Both the position numbers and the translations under genes were made by a program. The notes below the pieces were generated by a model. It was not told the DNA's origin. It did no database searches and saw only the letters and a list, made by a program, of their open reading frames with translations. From positions 1-15,185 of the forward strand of contig CALJKQ010000048.1 of assembly GCA_937973565.1 (NCBI GenBank): a stretch of 15,185 bases of DNA. The letters run 5' to 3'. Positions 6,850 through 14,569 of this stretch are shown here, in pieces; position 1 is the first letter of the stretch; each line of letters begins with the position of its first letter. The stretch comes from an uncultured Saprospiraceae bacterium (GTDB taxonomy: Bacteria; Bacteroidota; Bacteroidia; Chitinophagales; Saprospiraceae).

Positions 6850-7851
6850 TTAAGCATTGCCGTCGTAAGCCCAGCGAATGTAAACGCTGCCCCACGTGAA
6901 GCCACCACCAAAAGCAGTTAACAGAATATCATCTCCTTTTTTAAGTTTGCTTTCATAATCTGCCAGGCACAAGGGTAGGGTGCCGGCCGTGGTGTTGCCG
7001 TATTTCTGGATATTGATCATCACTTTTTCGATGGGAAAGTCCAGCATTTCCGACACAGAGTTGATGATGCGCATATTGGCCTGATGGGGCACCAGCCACT
7101 CAACCGTGTCGTTGTTGAGTCCATTGCGCTCCATGATTTCGCGAAGGGTAGAAGTCATGCCGGTCACAGCTGCCTTAAATACCGGCTTGCCGTCCTGATA
7201 GGCATAGTGCATGCGTTGTTTCACCGTCTCTTCGCTGGTTTGTATCAATGATCCACCTGCTTTGAGGTGCAGGTATTGCCTGCCGGCACCATCGGCTTTT
7301 AAGATGCTGTCCATTACCCCATAACCTTCTTCATCCGGTTCGAGTAATACGCCTCCACCGCCATCACCAAAGATCACACAGGTAGTACGGTCAGTATAGT
7401 CGACAATCGAAGACATCATATCCACGCCAACCACCACTACTTTGGTATAGGTGCCGGTTTCGATAAATTTGGAGGCTGTGGTCAGGGCATAAAGAAAGCC
7501 CGAACATGCGGCATTGATGTCAAAACCAAAGGCATTTTTTGCTCCCACCTTTTCGAGAATGGTATTGGCTGTATCCGGAAACTTCATGTCGCCGGTCACG
7601 GTAGCGCAGATGAGCAACTCAATTTCCTCCGGTGCCACTCCGGTCTTTTCCAACAGTCGGGTAACAATTTCGTAACCCATATCGCTGGTTGCCTTGCCCG
7701 GTGTTCTGAGAATATGGCGCTGCTTTATACCCGTGCGGCTTGTAATCCACTCGTCTGAGGTATCTACCATTTTCGACAGATCCTCATTGGTCAATACATC
7801 TTCCGGTACATAACCTGCAACGCCCGTAATGGCAGCCCTCCTTTTTATCAT
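6850..7851 (-). CDS. fabH: 3-oxoacyl-ACP synthase III (KAS III)
   Basis: 333 residues, slightly longer than E. coli FabH (317). It condenses an acyl-CoA starter with malonyl-ACP to begin fatty-acid chains. The catalytic triad is present: C116 in INAACSGFLYAL, H256 in LVPHQANMRII, and N286 in KYGNTTAGTLPL. The CoA-site region near the N-terminus (DEWITSRTGIKQRH) and the C-terminal GGGFTWGSVYIRW are also typical. It is the first gene of the minus-strand cluster that also carries accB and accC, so starter condensation and malonyl-CoA supply are linked. In Bacteroidota FabH often takes branched starters, but the specificity cannot be read here. No rpmF or plsX precedes it in this window; the upstream side is a divergent promoter region. 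Confidence 0.96.
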   Translation of the reverse strand: MIKRRAAITGVAGYVPEDVLTNEDLSKMVDTSDEWITSRTGIKQRHILRTPGKATSDMGYEIVTRLLEKTGVAPEEIELLICATVTGDMKFPDTANTILEKVGAKNAFGFDINAACSGFLYALTTASKFIETGTYTKVVVVGVDMMSSIVDYTDRTTCVIFGDGGGGVLLEPDEEGYGVMDSILKADGAGRQYLHLKAGGSLIQTSEETVKQRMHYAYQDGKPVFKAAVTGMTSTLREIMERNGLNNDTVEWLVPHQANMRIINSVSEMLDFPIEKVMINIQKYGNTTAGTLPLCLADYESKLKKGDDILLTAFGGGFTWGSVYIRWAYDGNA

Positions 7852-7871
7852 CTGAAAACTGATTTCGGCTG

Positions 7872-7899
7872 CAAATATACATTATTTACATCACCGCAA
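7872..7899 (-). promoter_or_regulatory. Promoter of fabH operon
   Basis: On the minus strand the -7 box TATATTTG (forward 7872-7879) is a full match to TAnnTTTG. A -33 TTG (forward 7897-7899) lies 17 bp upstream. The predicted start, near 7865, leaves a leader of roughly 12-15 nt before the fabH ATG at 7851. Confidence 0.6.
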
Positions 7900-8076
7900 T
7901 GTGGGTTTCGACCAGCGTATGAAAGAAGGGTAAACAAAGCGGGAGTACTATGGGCTTACTTTTACTTATAAAATAAATGCTTTCAACTTCAAATAAATTA
8001 CATTTTGTAATAAATTATTAATAATTGTGAATCAATAATATAAATATTAAAGATATACATATGTAATTCTAAATTT

Positions 8077-8084
8077 TAGGTTTG
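8077..8084 (+). promoter_or_regulatory. Possible -7 box for the thioredoxin-SPOR gene
   Basis: TAGGTTTG fits TAnnTTTG exactly, about 76 bases before the ATG at 8160. No TTG is seen at the expected -33 distance, so this is weak. Confidence 0.3.
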
Positions 8085-8159
8085 GCATTATTATTGGTTA
8101 ATAATTAGAGCTATAACACATTAAATAAATTAATAATATATTAAACATTTTTTTCACAA

Positions 8160-8912
8160 ATGCATAAAGCCATGACAAAAATAGGAATGATGTTGCTGAT
8201 CTTGTTTTTGAGTTGGGAGTCGCTTAGCGCCGCTACCAACATGGACAGAGGCGCATTTGAAAAGGCCAGGATGGAGGCCAGCGAGCAAGGCAAGTTGCTT
8301 TTTGTCGACTTTTACGCTCCATGGTGTAATCCATGCAAATGGATGGACGACAATACCTTCAAAGACCAGGAGGTTATGAGCCAATTGCAAAATCATTTCG
8401 TAACTCTTCGTGTCAATATAGACGATATGGAGGGATTTGAAATGAAAAGTCGGTTCGATATCCGCTTTTTGCCGACCGTCCTCATTTTCAACTCTGAGGG
8501 TGTAATGATCGAGCGGAGAGAGGAAACCCTGGGCGTAAAAAAAATGAGGAGCCTGCTGGCTTCAGTGGTTGAAAAAAAGCAGGAGCAGCCGATTGTACAC
8601 AAGGTCAACACCTCCCCATCTACCGCTTTTACAGCATCCGCTGCCACACCTAAAGTTGAAAAGAAGGAAGTGATTCACACCAACTCTCAGTTTTGGGTAC
8701 AGCTGGGTGCCTACAGCCAGGAAACCAATGCCATCCGGCAATCAGAGGAATTGGCAAGGTTGTTGCAAACAGAAGTTACCGTACAGCCGTCAGAGAATGC
8801 CGGCAAAAAATTGTACCGGGTAATGGCGGCCTCTTTTTCTTCCAAAGATGAAGCTGAAAAGTACAGGGAAGAAATACAAGTTAAACACCATCTGCAGGCC
8901 GTAGTATTGTAG
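8160..8912 (+). CDS. Periplasmic thioredoxin-like protein with C-terminal SPOR domain
   Basis: 250 residues. A signal peptide covers about residues 1-24 (MMLLILFLSWESLSA). The start may be M1 or M5; both keep the signal. A thioredoxin fold follows (about 30-135): KLLFVDFYAPWCNPCKWM with active-site cysteines C56 and C59, and the cis-proline in RFLPTVLIF (P105). It most resembles the single-domain thioredoxins of the DsbD-gamma/Thioredoxin_7 kind. A low-complexity linker (about 138-172) leads to a SPOR domain (176-250): FWVQLGAYSQETNAIRQSEEL, ending YRVMAASFSSKDEAEKYREEI. SPOR domains bind peptidoglycan strands lacking stem peptides, chiefly at the division septum. The fusion suggests a thiol-disulfide or reductase activity held at the septal wall. 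That role is inference. It stands alone, with its own terminator downstream. Confidence 0.85.
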   Translation: MHKAMTKIGMMLLILFLSWESLSAATNMDRGAFEKARMEASEQGKLLFVDFYAPWCNPCKWMDDNTFKDQEVMSQLQNHFVTLRVNIDDMEGFEMKSRFDIRFLPTVLIFNSEGVMIERREETLGVKKMRSLLASVVEKKQEQPIVHKVNTSPSTAFTASAATPKVEKKEVIHTNSQFWVQLGAYSQETNAIRQSEELARLLQTEVTVQPSENAGKKLYRVMAASFSSKDEAEKYREEIQVKHHLQAVVL

Positions 8913-8955
8913 CGCCTGCGATCAAGAGCAATAAATCAATCATAGGGGTGATTGT

Positions 8956-8995
8956 TCAGCCACCTCCCTTAATTGGGTAGGTGGCTGATAATTTT
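8956..8995 (+). terminator. Intrinsic terminator after the thioredoxin-SPOR gene
   Basis: TCAGCCACCT (8956-8965) pairs perfectly with AGGTGGCTGA (8979-8988). The stem is extended by CCC/GGG past a one-base bulge, with a short AT loop. It is followed by TAATTTTAT. It begins 44 bp after the stop codon. Confidence 0.8.
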
Positions 8996-9203
8996 ATGAT
9001 AAATATCATCCCGGCTTATTTTTCCACTCAAACGAAACGCTAAAAAATTTGATGGTGTTGCAGCATTAGAACACAAAATATACTCTTATCCACAGACTGT
9101 CCTGCAATTTTTATGAATGCATGGCGTTATCTTATATACCCTCTAAGCCAATTTTAAGGGTTTACACGGGTGTTAAATAAGGGATAACCACGCTCATATT
9201 ACA

Positions 9204-9222
9204 GGAATATTCCATATTTTTG
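9204..9222 (+). promoter_or_regulatory. Putative -7 box with abutting palindrome, 1262-aa gene
   Basis: TATTTTTG (9215-9222) fits TAnnTTTG and would start transcription about 8 nt before the ATG at 9236. One base upstream lies the perfect palindrome GGAATATTCC (9204-9213), which could be an operator. No convincing -33 TTG is seen, so the gene may need an activator or the box may be chance. Confidence 0.4.
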
Positions 9223-9235
9223 CGTTTTGTTTTGA

Positions 9236-12200
9236 ATGAAAAATCCTATTTCCATGAACATGAGGGCACTTTTCATATGCCTGGCAACTTTTTTGTTTAC
9301 TTTCCAGGACATTGTGGCTCAAGACCAGCAAACCAATATTTCTATTGATTGTGCTGATGGTGTTCCCGGTGATACCCGATGCATTACCTTTACTTTTGAT
9401 AATGCAGTGAGCCAGTTGAATGCACTGCAATTCGATATTGGCTATGATCCAACGGTTCTCTCTTATACGGGTATTCCGGGTGTTGCGGGTTGCATCACTG
9501 GCTTGACCAAGGATGAGTTTAATGATAAAAATAATGGGATTATATCTTTTGTATGGTCTAAAATTCCTGCACTTGATATTGCGGATAATTGTTTAATCTT
9601 CACATTGTGTTTCACCATCATTGGAGAACCGGGAGAGTCTTCTCCGATTTTCATTTTCAACAACGATTTTTTAGAAGCCACTTCTGAATTTGGAAAGGTG
9701 TCCATTACATCTTCGCCCTGTACGATCAATGTCAATGCAGCCGATTTTACTCTTGTAAAAAAGTATTGCGTTCCTTCTGTAAATGGAGCATCAGATGGAT
9801 CCATTTCTTTTTATGGAATAGGAGGTAAAGCGCCTTATTCTTATCAGGTTTTTAAAGGAGCTGTTCTCGTTGGTTCAGGCAGCGGTGCCGCTGAAAAAGA
9901 GTTGATTACGATCAATAATATTTCAGGCGGAAATTACAACATCATCATCACCGACGCCGACGGCAAAGTGCGCAACAATGCTTTTTTCATAGATCCCGCG
10001 GGCTTACCTTCCTTTGATACCATTACTTATAACCCATCGTGTTTTAAACTTGCCAATGGCAAAATAAAGTTAAGTAACATAGATGTACCTTTTGTTCCCT
10101 ATACCATAAGGTGGTCAAATGGCGAATTCAATAAAGACAGCATTGAAAGTTTGCCAAATGGGAATTACAGTGTCAGCGTTATTGATAACAATGGTTGTGC
10201 CATTACCAGAAACTTTAGGATTTTCGCGGACACCCTCAAGGCGCAGATTGAGGTGCTCGATTCGGCCTCTTGCAAAGGATTGAGAGATGGAACATTGAGA
10301 GTCACTGTGAGCGGTGGTACACCCAAAGCGGGTCCACAACCCTATACATTGCGACTTCCTCCTTCATCAAATTTCAACCCCATTTCTAATCCTTTTACCT
10401 GGACAAACGCACCGGCAGGGGAGGGGGTCTTGAGTGTGGGAGATTACGCGATCAACTACATTGGGAATCCGGCCTCTTGTCAGATTGATGTCCCGTTTTT
10501 CATACCCTTTCGGTTTTCAACCGAATTCAACGTAATCAATCAAGAAGATGTCGCCTGTTTCGGCGAGTCAACCGGGAAAATTGAAATCAAAGCCGGCGGT
10601 ACCGGTGTGGGAACTTCCTTTGTGTTGAACACCTATTATGCCGGCACCAATACACCCCATCCCGGTGGCATCAGTGGACCTATGGGTGTCCACCTCAACA
10701 ATACACTGGCAGCCGGAGATTATTGTATTTATTCACGTTCGAATATAGGCTGTAGAGATACTTTTTGTTTTACCATCAACCAACCATTTACCAAATTTCA
10801 GGTAGCGGTCGACAAAACAGATCCTTCCTGTTCAGCCCAGGGTAGCATCCAACTCAGAGCCAGCGGCGGAGAGCCCGGCTACACCTATAAATGGGCCGAT
10901 GACGCAACGGCTCAGGATTTTAGAGACAACCTTCCCAAAGGCACCTACACTGTTACTGTTTCTGATAATGTAATGTGTGATACAATCATCACGGTTTCTT
11001 TGGAAAATGCGCCCGGCACGGATTCTGTAACTGCAGTAGTGCTCAAAGCCATCAGCTGCAACAATGGTACAGACGGTGAAGTTACCGTGAACTTTGTAGG
11101 CACAGTGCCCACAAACGCTACCTATAGCTGGGAAAAAGTGGGGAGCGGTCCTGCAGGCAGCACGCGCACCCTTTCCGGTCTTAGCTGGGGTACATACCGC
11201 GTAACGGTTACGGTAGATGGATGTATTGCCATCTCATCTGTTCCTTTGCTCAATCCTGACGGTCTTATCATTACGGATGTCCAACTCATCACGCCGGAAT
11301 GCCCCAGAGGTGGTTTTGCCGGTAGTCTGGGTATCACCGCTACAGGTGGGGCACCATCTTATAATTATCAATGGACACTGGTTTCCAATCCCTCACAGAT
11401 TCTGGGAACCAACTCGGTATTGGCACCAGCTGATCCCGGTACCTACGAGGTGAAACTCACCGATCAAAGCGGCTGTTCTAAAGACACAACACTTGTACTA
11501 CCTTCTCCTCCCGACTTTACACTCACTGTCTCCAACATCATCGCTGAAAGTTGCAACGGAAAAGCCGATGGAAAAGCCACAGCCCTGGCGGCAGGTGGCC
11601 CTGTCAACGACGGTCGGTATAAATTTTTCTGGTCGAGTGGTGAAATGAGCGGGGGTATCTTCAACCCGCATTCTGCCATCAATTTGCCGGGTGGTAAAAA
11701 CTGGGTCTTTATCACAGATGCGAAATGTGTCTCAGACACTGTATTTTTTGATGTTACTTCTCCTCCGGCCATCAATACGAGTTACCAGACTACCGGCATT
11801 TGTGCAGGCAGCTGTACCGGTCAGATCGATGTTACCGCTTCAGGAGGCATCGGAGGTGCACTGAGTGTTAGCTGGCCAACCGTTCCTTTTCTGGGCAATA
11901 CGGTATTCAATCTTTGCGCCGGCAGTTACCCCTTTGTTGTGACCGATGCATCGGGTTGTACGGTGACTGATACGGTTGAGATTACGGCTGTCGATACGGT
12001 AGTTTTGAAAATAGATTCCACGCTTACCATTCCGCTTTCATGTAAAACAAGCATAGGTCAGCTGGGCTTACTCGCATCGGGGGGAACGCCCATTCCGGGT
12101 TCGGGCTATAATTATGCATGGTCTCCCAATGTATCCCAGACCAACCTGGCCACCAACCTGGATCAGGGACTCTATACCATCACGGTAAGTGACCAAAACG

Positions 12201-13024
12201 GATGTACGGCATCGGTAAGTTACAACATGGAGCGACCCAATGCCATTTCAGCCAAGGTTGAAGTACCCGAGCCACCCAATTGTTTTGGTGGCACTGCCTG
12301 TATAAAAGTAAGCGAGGTTACCGGTGGCGTAGCTGGCAACTATACCATGCAAATCAACAACGGCCTCCGTGTTCCCATAGACTCTTGTCTGCAACTGTTT
12401 GCCGGAGAATACCTGGTCAGTGTGTTCGATGCAGGTGGATGTAAAACAGATTATACCGTGAATATTACCCAGCCAGACCCCATCCGCATTGAATTGGGAG
12501 AAGACAGGCAACTCAATTTGGGTGAAGAAGTGGGCATTATTACGCCGTTGATAGAATCCGATTTTTCCATTGTCAACTTTGAATGGTCGGGTCTCGGTGA
12601 TCTTACCTGCATTGGAGATCCATGTACAGAAGTGGCAGGTACACCCAAGTCGGATTTGCTCATTCGCCTTGTGGTCACCAATGAAAATGGCTGTACGGCT
12701 TTTGATGAACTAAACGTCCTGGTTAAGGATGAAAGAAGGGTTTATCTTCCCAATATCTTCCTTCCTTCCGGTAATGAAGGCAACAAACTTTTTGATATCC
12801 GCACCGGTTATGGTGTTGAAGCCGTAGAAAGTTTCTATATCTACGATCGATGGGGCAATGTAGTATACAGCCGATTTAACTATCTCCCGGATGTTTCTAC
12901 CGGCTGGGATGGTACCTTCAGAGGCCAGCAAGCCCTGCCGGGTGTTTACGTCTATACAGCAACCGTCAAATTCCTCGATGGTCAGATGAAGACCTACAGG
13001 GGAGATGTCACCTTATTTAAATAA
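9236..13024 (+). CDS. Large T9SS surface protein with cohesin-like domain and SprB-like repeats
   Basis: 1262 residues. A signal peptide lies at about 1-29, ending DIVAQ; M7 or M9 could also be the start. Residues about 30-165 resemble a cohesin-type beta-sandwich (ALQFDIGYDPTVLSYTG, then GIISFVWS). About eleven repeats follow, each opening with a cysteine (C178, 269, 346, 441, 532, 608, 689, 773, 856, 936, 1016). The spacing is 76-95 residues. They show the pattern C...G...G.i.v...GG..pY.y.W, then L..G.Y.v.v.D..GC, as in SprB repeats of the gliding adhesin. The last about 95 residues are a type B (CHU_C) T9SS domain: VYLPNIFLPSG, FYIYDRWGNVVY, GWDGTFRGQ, PGVYVYTATV. The protein is probably held on the cell surface or released. 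Adhesion is the likely role; the ligand is unknown. The paired cysteines of each repeat could form disulfides. It stands alone between two terminators. Confidence 0.9.
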   Translation: MKNPISMNMRALFICLATFLFTFQDIVAQDQQTNISIDCADGVPGDTRCITFTFDNAVSQLNALQFDIGYDPTVLSYTGIPGVAGCITGLTKDEFNDKNNGIISFVWSKIPALDIADNCLIFTLCFTIIGEPGESSPIFIFNNDFLEATSEFGKVSITSSPCTINVNAADFTLVKKYCVPSVNGASDGSISFYGIGGKAPYSYQVFKGAVLVGSGSGAAEKELITINNISGGNYNIIITDADGKVRNNAFFIDPAGLPSFDTITYNPSCFKLANGKIKLSNIDVPFVPYTIRWSNGEFNKDSIESLPNGNYSVSVIDNNGCAITRNFRIFADTLKAQIEVLDSASCKGLRDGTLRVTVSGGTPKAGPQPYTLRLPPSSNFNPISNPFTWTNAPAGEGVLSVGDYAINYIGNPASCQIDVPFFIPFRFSTEFNVINQEDVACFGESTGKIEIKAGGTGVGTSFVLNTYYAGTNTPHPGGISGPMGVHLNNTLAAGDYCIYSRSNIGCRDTFCFTINQPFTKFQVAVDKTDPSCSAQGSIQLRASGGEPGYTYKWADDATAQDFRDNLPKGTYTVTVSDNVMCDTIITVSLENAPGTDSVTAVVLKAISCNNGTDGEVTVNFVGTVPTNATYSWEKVGSGPAGSTRTLSGLSWGTYRVTVTVDGCIAISSVPLLNPDGLIITDVQLITPECPRGGFAGSLGITATGGAPSYNYQWTLVSNPSQILGTNSVLAPADPGTYEVKLTDQSGCSKDTTLVLPSPPDFTLTVSNIIAESCNGKADGKATALAAGGPVNDGRYKFFWSSGEMSGGIFNPHSAINLPGGKNWVFITDAKCVSDTVFFDVTSPPAINTSYQTTGICAGSCTGQIDVTASGGIGGALSVSWPTVPFLGNTVFNLCAGSYPFVVTDASGCTVTDTVEITAVDTVVLKIDSTLTIPLSCKTSIGQLGLLASGGTPIPGSGYNYAWSPNVSQTNLATNLDQGLYTITVSDQNGCTASVSYNMERPNAISAKVEVPEPPNCFGGTACIKVSEVTGGVAGNYTMQINNGLRVPIDSCLQLFAGEYLVSVFDAGGCKTDYTVNITQPDPIRIELGEDRQLNLGEEVGIITPLIESDFSIVNFEWSGLGDLTCIGDPCTEVAGTPKSDLLIRLVVTNENGCTAFDELNVLVKDERRVYLPNIFLPSGNEGNKLFDIRTGYGVEAVESFYIYDRWGNVVYSRFNYLPDVSTGWDGTFRGQQALPGVYVYTATVKFLDGQMKTYRGDVTLFK

Positions 13025-13047
13025 AAAGAGATATAAACAAGAATAAA

Positions 13048-13097
13048 GATTCCCATGCTCTTGTCAATACCTGGCAAAAGCATGGGAATCATTTTTT
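13048..13097 (+). terminator. Strong intrinsic terminator, possibly bidirectional
   Basis: GATTCCCATGCT (13048-13059) pairs exactly with AGCATGGGAATC (13079-13090) and is followed by ATTTTTT. It lies 24 bp after the 1262-residue protein's stop and just past the hemN stop on the other strand. On the minus strand the stem is followed by TTTATTCTTG, so it may stop both convergent transcripts. Confidence 0.88.
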
Positions 13098-13107
13098 ACA
13101 GCCTGCA

Positions 13108-14439
13108 TCAAATGGCTGAACTAAATTGTTTGACCTCTCTTTTTCTCTGATAATATGGATCAAAACATGCAGCAATATTTCGGATAAAAGGCAGCCCTTT
13201 TTCGGTGATTTCCCAACCAATGGCAGTTTGAATCACCAGACCATCTTCCTGCATTTCGCGAAATGTATCTTCATCCCTGATTACACTACCCGATACATCC
13301 ACATGTTTAAGTTGACACATCAGATTTTTTATCGTCTTTTTGGTCTGGTATTCCTCTTCAGAAAGCAGGTGGGTTCTTAAGGTAGGTAGTTGTGCATTTT
13401 CTATATAGATATAGTAATCTTTGAGGGTTTTTACATTTTGGTGATAAGCCTTGCCCAATTCCGAAATTGAAGAAACACCGAGTCCCAGCATATTGTCGCT
13501 CGCAAGATCTGTGTAACCCATAAAATTTCGATTAAGGAAACCACCTTGTCTCGCTTTCGACAGCTGATCGCCGGGTAGTGCAAAGTGGTCCATGCCGATT
13601 TCTTCATAACCCAGGTCAAGCAGCAATTCTTTGCCTTTCTCATAAAGCGTCCTTTTTTCTTCGCCAAGAGGGAGATCATTTTCGTCGTAAGCCCGCTGGC
13701 TGGGTGCTGTCCACGGCACATGCGCATAGCTGTAGAAGGCAATGCGTTCGGGCATGAGTTGGCTTACATGGTCCATATTGCGGTAAATATCATCCAGGTT
13801 TTGTTTGGGCAGACCGTAAATCAGGTCAAAATTGATGGAATCATAACCCGTTTCTCTGGCTTTTTTGACGACGGCATACACCTGTTCTGTAGTTTGAAAG
13901 CGGTGGATGATGCGCAAAATTTCTTCATCAAAAGTTTGCACCCCGATGCTAATCCTGCCAAAGCCCAGTTTGGCCAGTGTAGTAAGATGGTCTTCTGTGG
14001 TAGAGGAAGGATGCGCTTCAAAACTGAAGGCAGCTTCTTCGGATCTTTTTACACCCTCTGAAAACAATCCTTCTATCAGGGTCTTCAGGTTGGAAGGTGA
14101 AAAAAAGGTAGGCGTTCCTCCCCCCAGGTGGAGTTCGCTGATGGTAGGTTTTTCGCCCAACAACGAGGTGTACATCTGCCACTCTTTGAGTATGGCTTCC
14201 AGATAAGGCTCTTCTACTTGGTGGTTGGTCGTAATGTGTTTATTGCAACCACAATAGGTACAAAGTGATTCACAGAAGGGGAGATGGAGGTACAAAGATA
14301 ATTTAGAATGGCCTGCCAATTGTTGAACGACCTGAGAAGCCCAGGATGTAGCATCCAATTGATCTTGCCATTGGGTAATCACCGGATAAGAAGTATACCG
14401 GGGTACCTCATAGTTGTACTTCTCTATAAGGGAATGCAT
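13108..14439 (-). CDS. hemN: Oxygen-independent coproporphyrinogen III oxidase
   Basis: 443 residues (E. coli HemN has 457). It is a radical SAM enzyme that decarboxylates coproporphyrinogen III to protoporphyrinogen IX in heme synthesis without oxygen. The iron-sulfur motif is CESLCTYCGC with C56, C60 and C63, plus the C65 typical of true HemN. The SAM-binding GGGTP lies at 106-110, FEAHP at 140-144, and a C-terminal HemN domain ends the protein. The start is the ATG at 14437-14439, giving MHSLIEKYNYEVPRYTSYP, the conserved HemN N-terminus. The frame is open 69 codons further upstream, but that part crosses the regulatory sites and the next gene. The full cysteine set and YTSYP start argue against the HemW heme-chaperone paralogue. 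Tandem FNR-like sites lie upstream, which fits an anaerobic enzyme. Confidence 0.95.
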   Translation of the reverse strand: MHSLIEKYNYEVPRYTSYPVITQWQDQLDATSWASQVVQQLAGHSKLSLYLHLPFCESLCTYCGCNKHITTNHQVEEPYLEAILKEWQMYTSLLGEKPTISELHLGGGTPTFFSPSNLKTLIEGLFSEGVKRSEEAAFSFEAHPSSTTEDHLTTLAKLGFGRISIGVQTFDEEILRIIHRFQTTEQVYAVVKKARETGYDSINFDLIYGLPKQNLDDIYRNMDHVSQLMPERIAFYSYAHVPWTAPSQRAYDENDLPLGEEKRTLYEKGKELLLDLGYEEIGMDHFALPGDQLSKARQGGFLNRNFMGYTDLASDNMLGLGVSSISELGKAYHQNVKTLKDYYIYIENAQLPTLRTHLLSEEEYQTKKTIKNLMCQLKHVDVSGSVIRDEDTFREMQEDGLVIQTAIGWEITEKGLPFIRNIAACFDPYYQRKREVKQFSSAI

Positions 14440-14454
14440 CGTGGAAATTTTGCT

Positions 14455-14462
14455 CAAATTTC
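14455..14462 (-). promoter_or_regulatory. Possible -7 box of hemN
   Basis: Minus-strand GAAATTTG keeps the TTTG part of TAnnTTTG but lacks TA. It would place the transcript start near 14449, about 10 nt before the hemN ATG. The nearer FNR-like site would then be centred about 42 bp upstream, the classical class II activator distance. A weak core box would fit an activator-dependent promoter. Confidence 0.35.
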
Positions 14463-14484
14463 CTGTTATTTGCCGGTTGCAGGG

Positions 14485-14520
14485 TTGACGGTTATCAATG
14501 GGCGGGTTGACGGGGATCAA
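14485..14520. promoter_or_regulatory. Two tandem FNR-like operator sites
   Basis: TTGACGGTTATCAA (14485-14498) and TTGACGGGGATCAA (14507-14520) each match TTGAT-N4-ATCAA with one mismatch at the same base. They sit in the same direction, 22 bp apart (two helical turns). The 17-bp unit beginning with GGG is repeated with 15 of 17 identities (14482-14498 and 14504-14520). Read on the minus strand toward hemN, both have the perfect half TTGAT. Confidence 0.65.
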
Positions 14521-14550
14521 TATTTCCTTTACGCTTGAAGGCCGATTCCT

Positions 14551-14558
14551 TATCTTTG
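14551..14558 (+). promoter_or_regulatory. Putative -7 box of the DapA-like gene
   Basis: TATCTTTG fits TAnnTTTG fully and lies 11 bp before the ATG at 14570, matching the short leaders seen elsewhere in the window. No -33 TTG at normal spacing; a TTG at 14535-14537 is too close. Confidence 0.5.
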
Positions 14559-14569
14559 TAAAAAAGTGT

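Larger units (their letters stand above)
7852..8159. other. Divergent AT-rich intergenic region
   Basis: 308 bp between fabH (minus) and the thioredoxin-SPOR gene (plus). It contains the fabH promoter at its left end, a possible plus-strand -7 box TAGGTTTG at 8077-8084, and a small perfect palindrome TACATATGTA at 8056-8065. The rest is very AT-rich (runs of TAATAAATT type). I see no reading frame or RNA gene in it. Confidence 0.55.
8913..9235. other. Intergenic region between thioredoxin-SPOR and SprB-repeat genes
   Basis: 323 bp. The first third carries the terminator of the upstream gene. The middle holds a lone perfect DnaA-box match TTATCCACA (9086-9094). The right end has a 10-bp palindrome (9204-9213) next to a -7 box. 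No coding frame or RNA gene is evident. Confidence 0.55.

Noticed and set aside
7980..8160. AT-rich stretch considered as a replication origin or DNA-unwinding element
   Set aside because: No DnaA-box cluster, iterons or replication gene nearby. High AT alone is normal for divergent promoters in this phylum.
9767..12475. Tandem repeats in the large protein considered as a DNA-level repeat array
   Set aside because: The periodicity is only at protein level; nucleotide identity between units is low, so it is not a recent DNA duplication or a CRISPR-like array.
13585..14061. 158-codon plus-strand frame opposite hemN
   Set aside because: Fully covered by the well-supported hemN gene; no features of its own.
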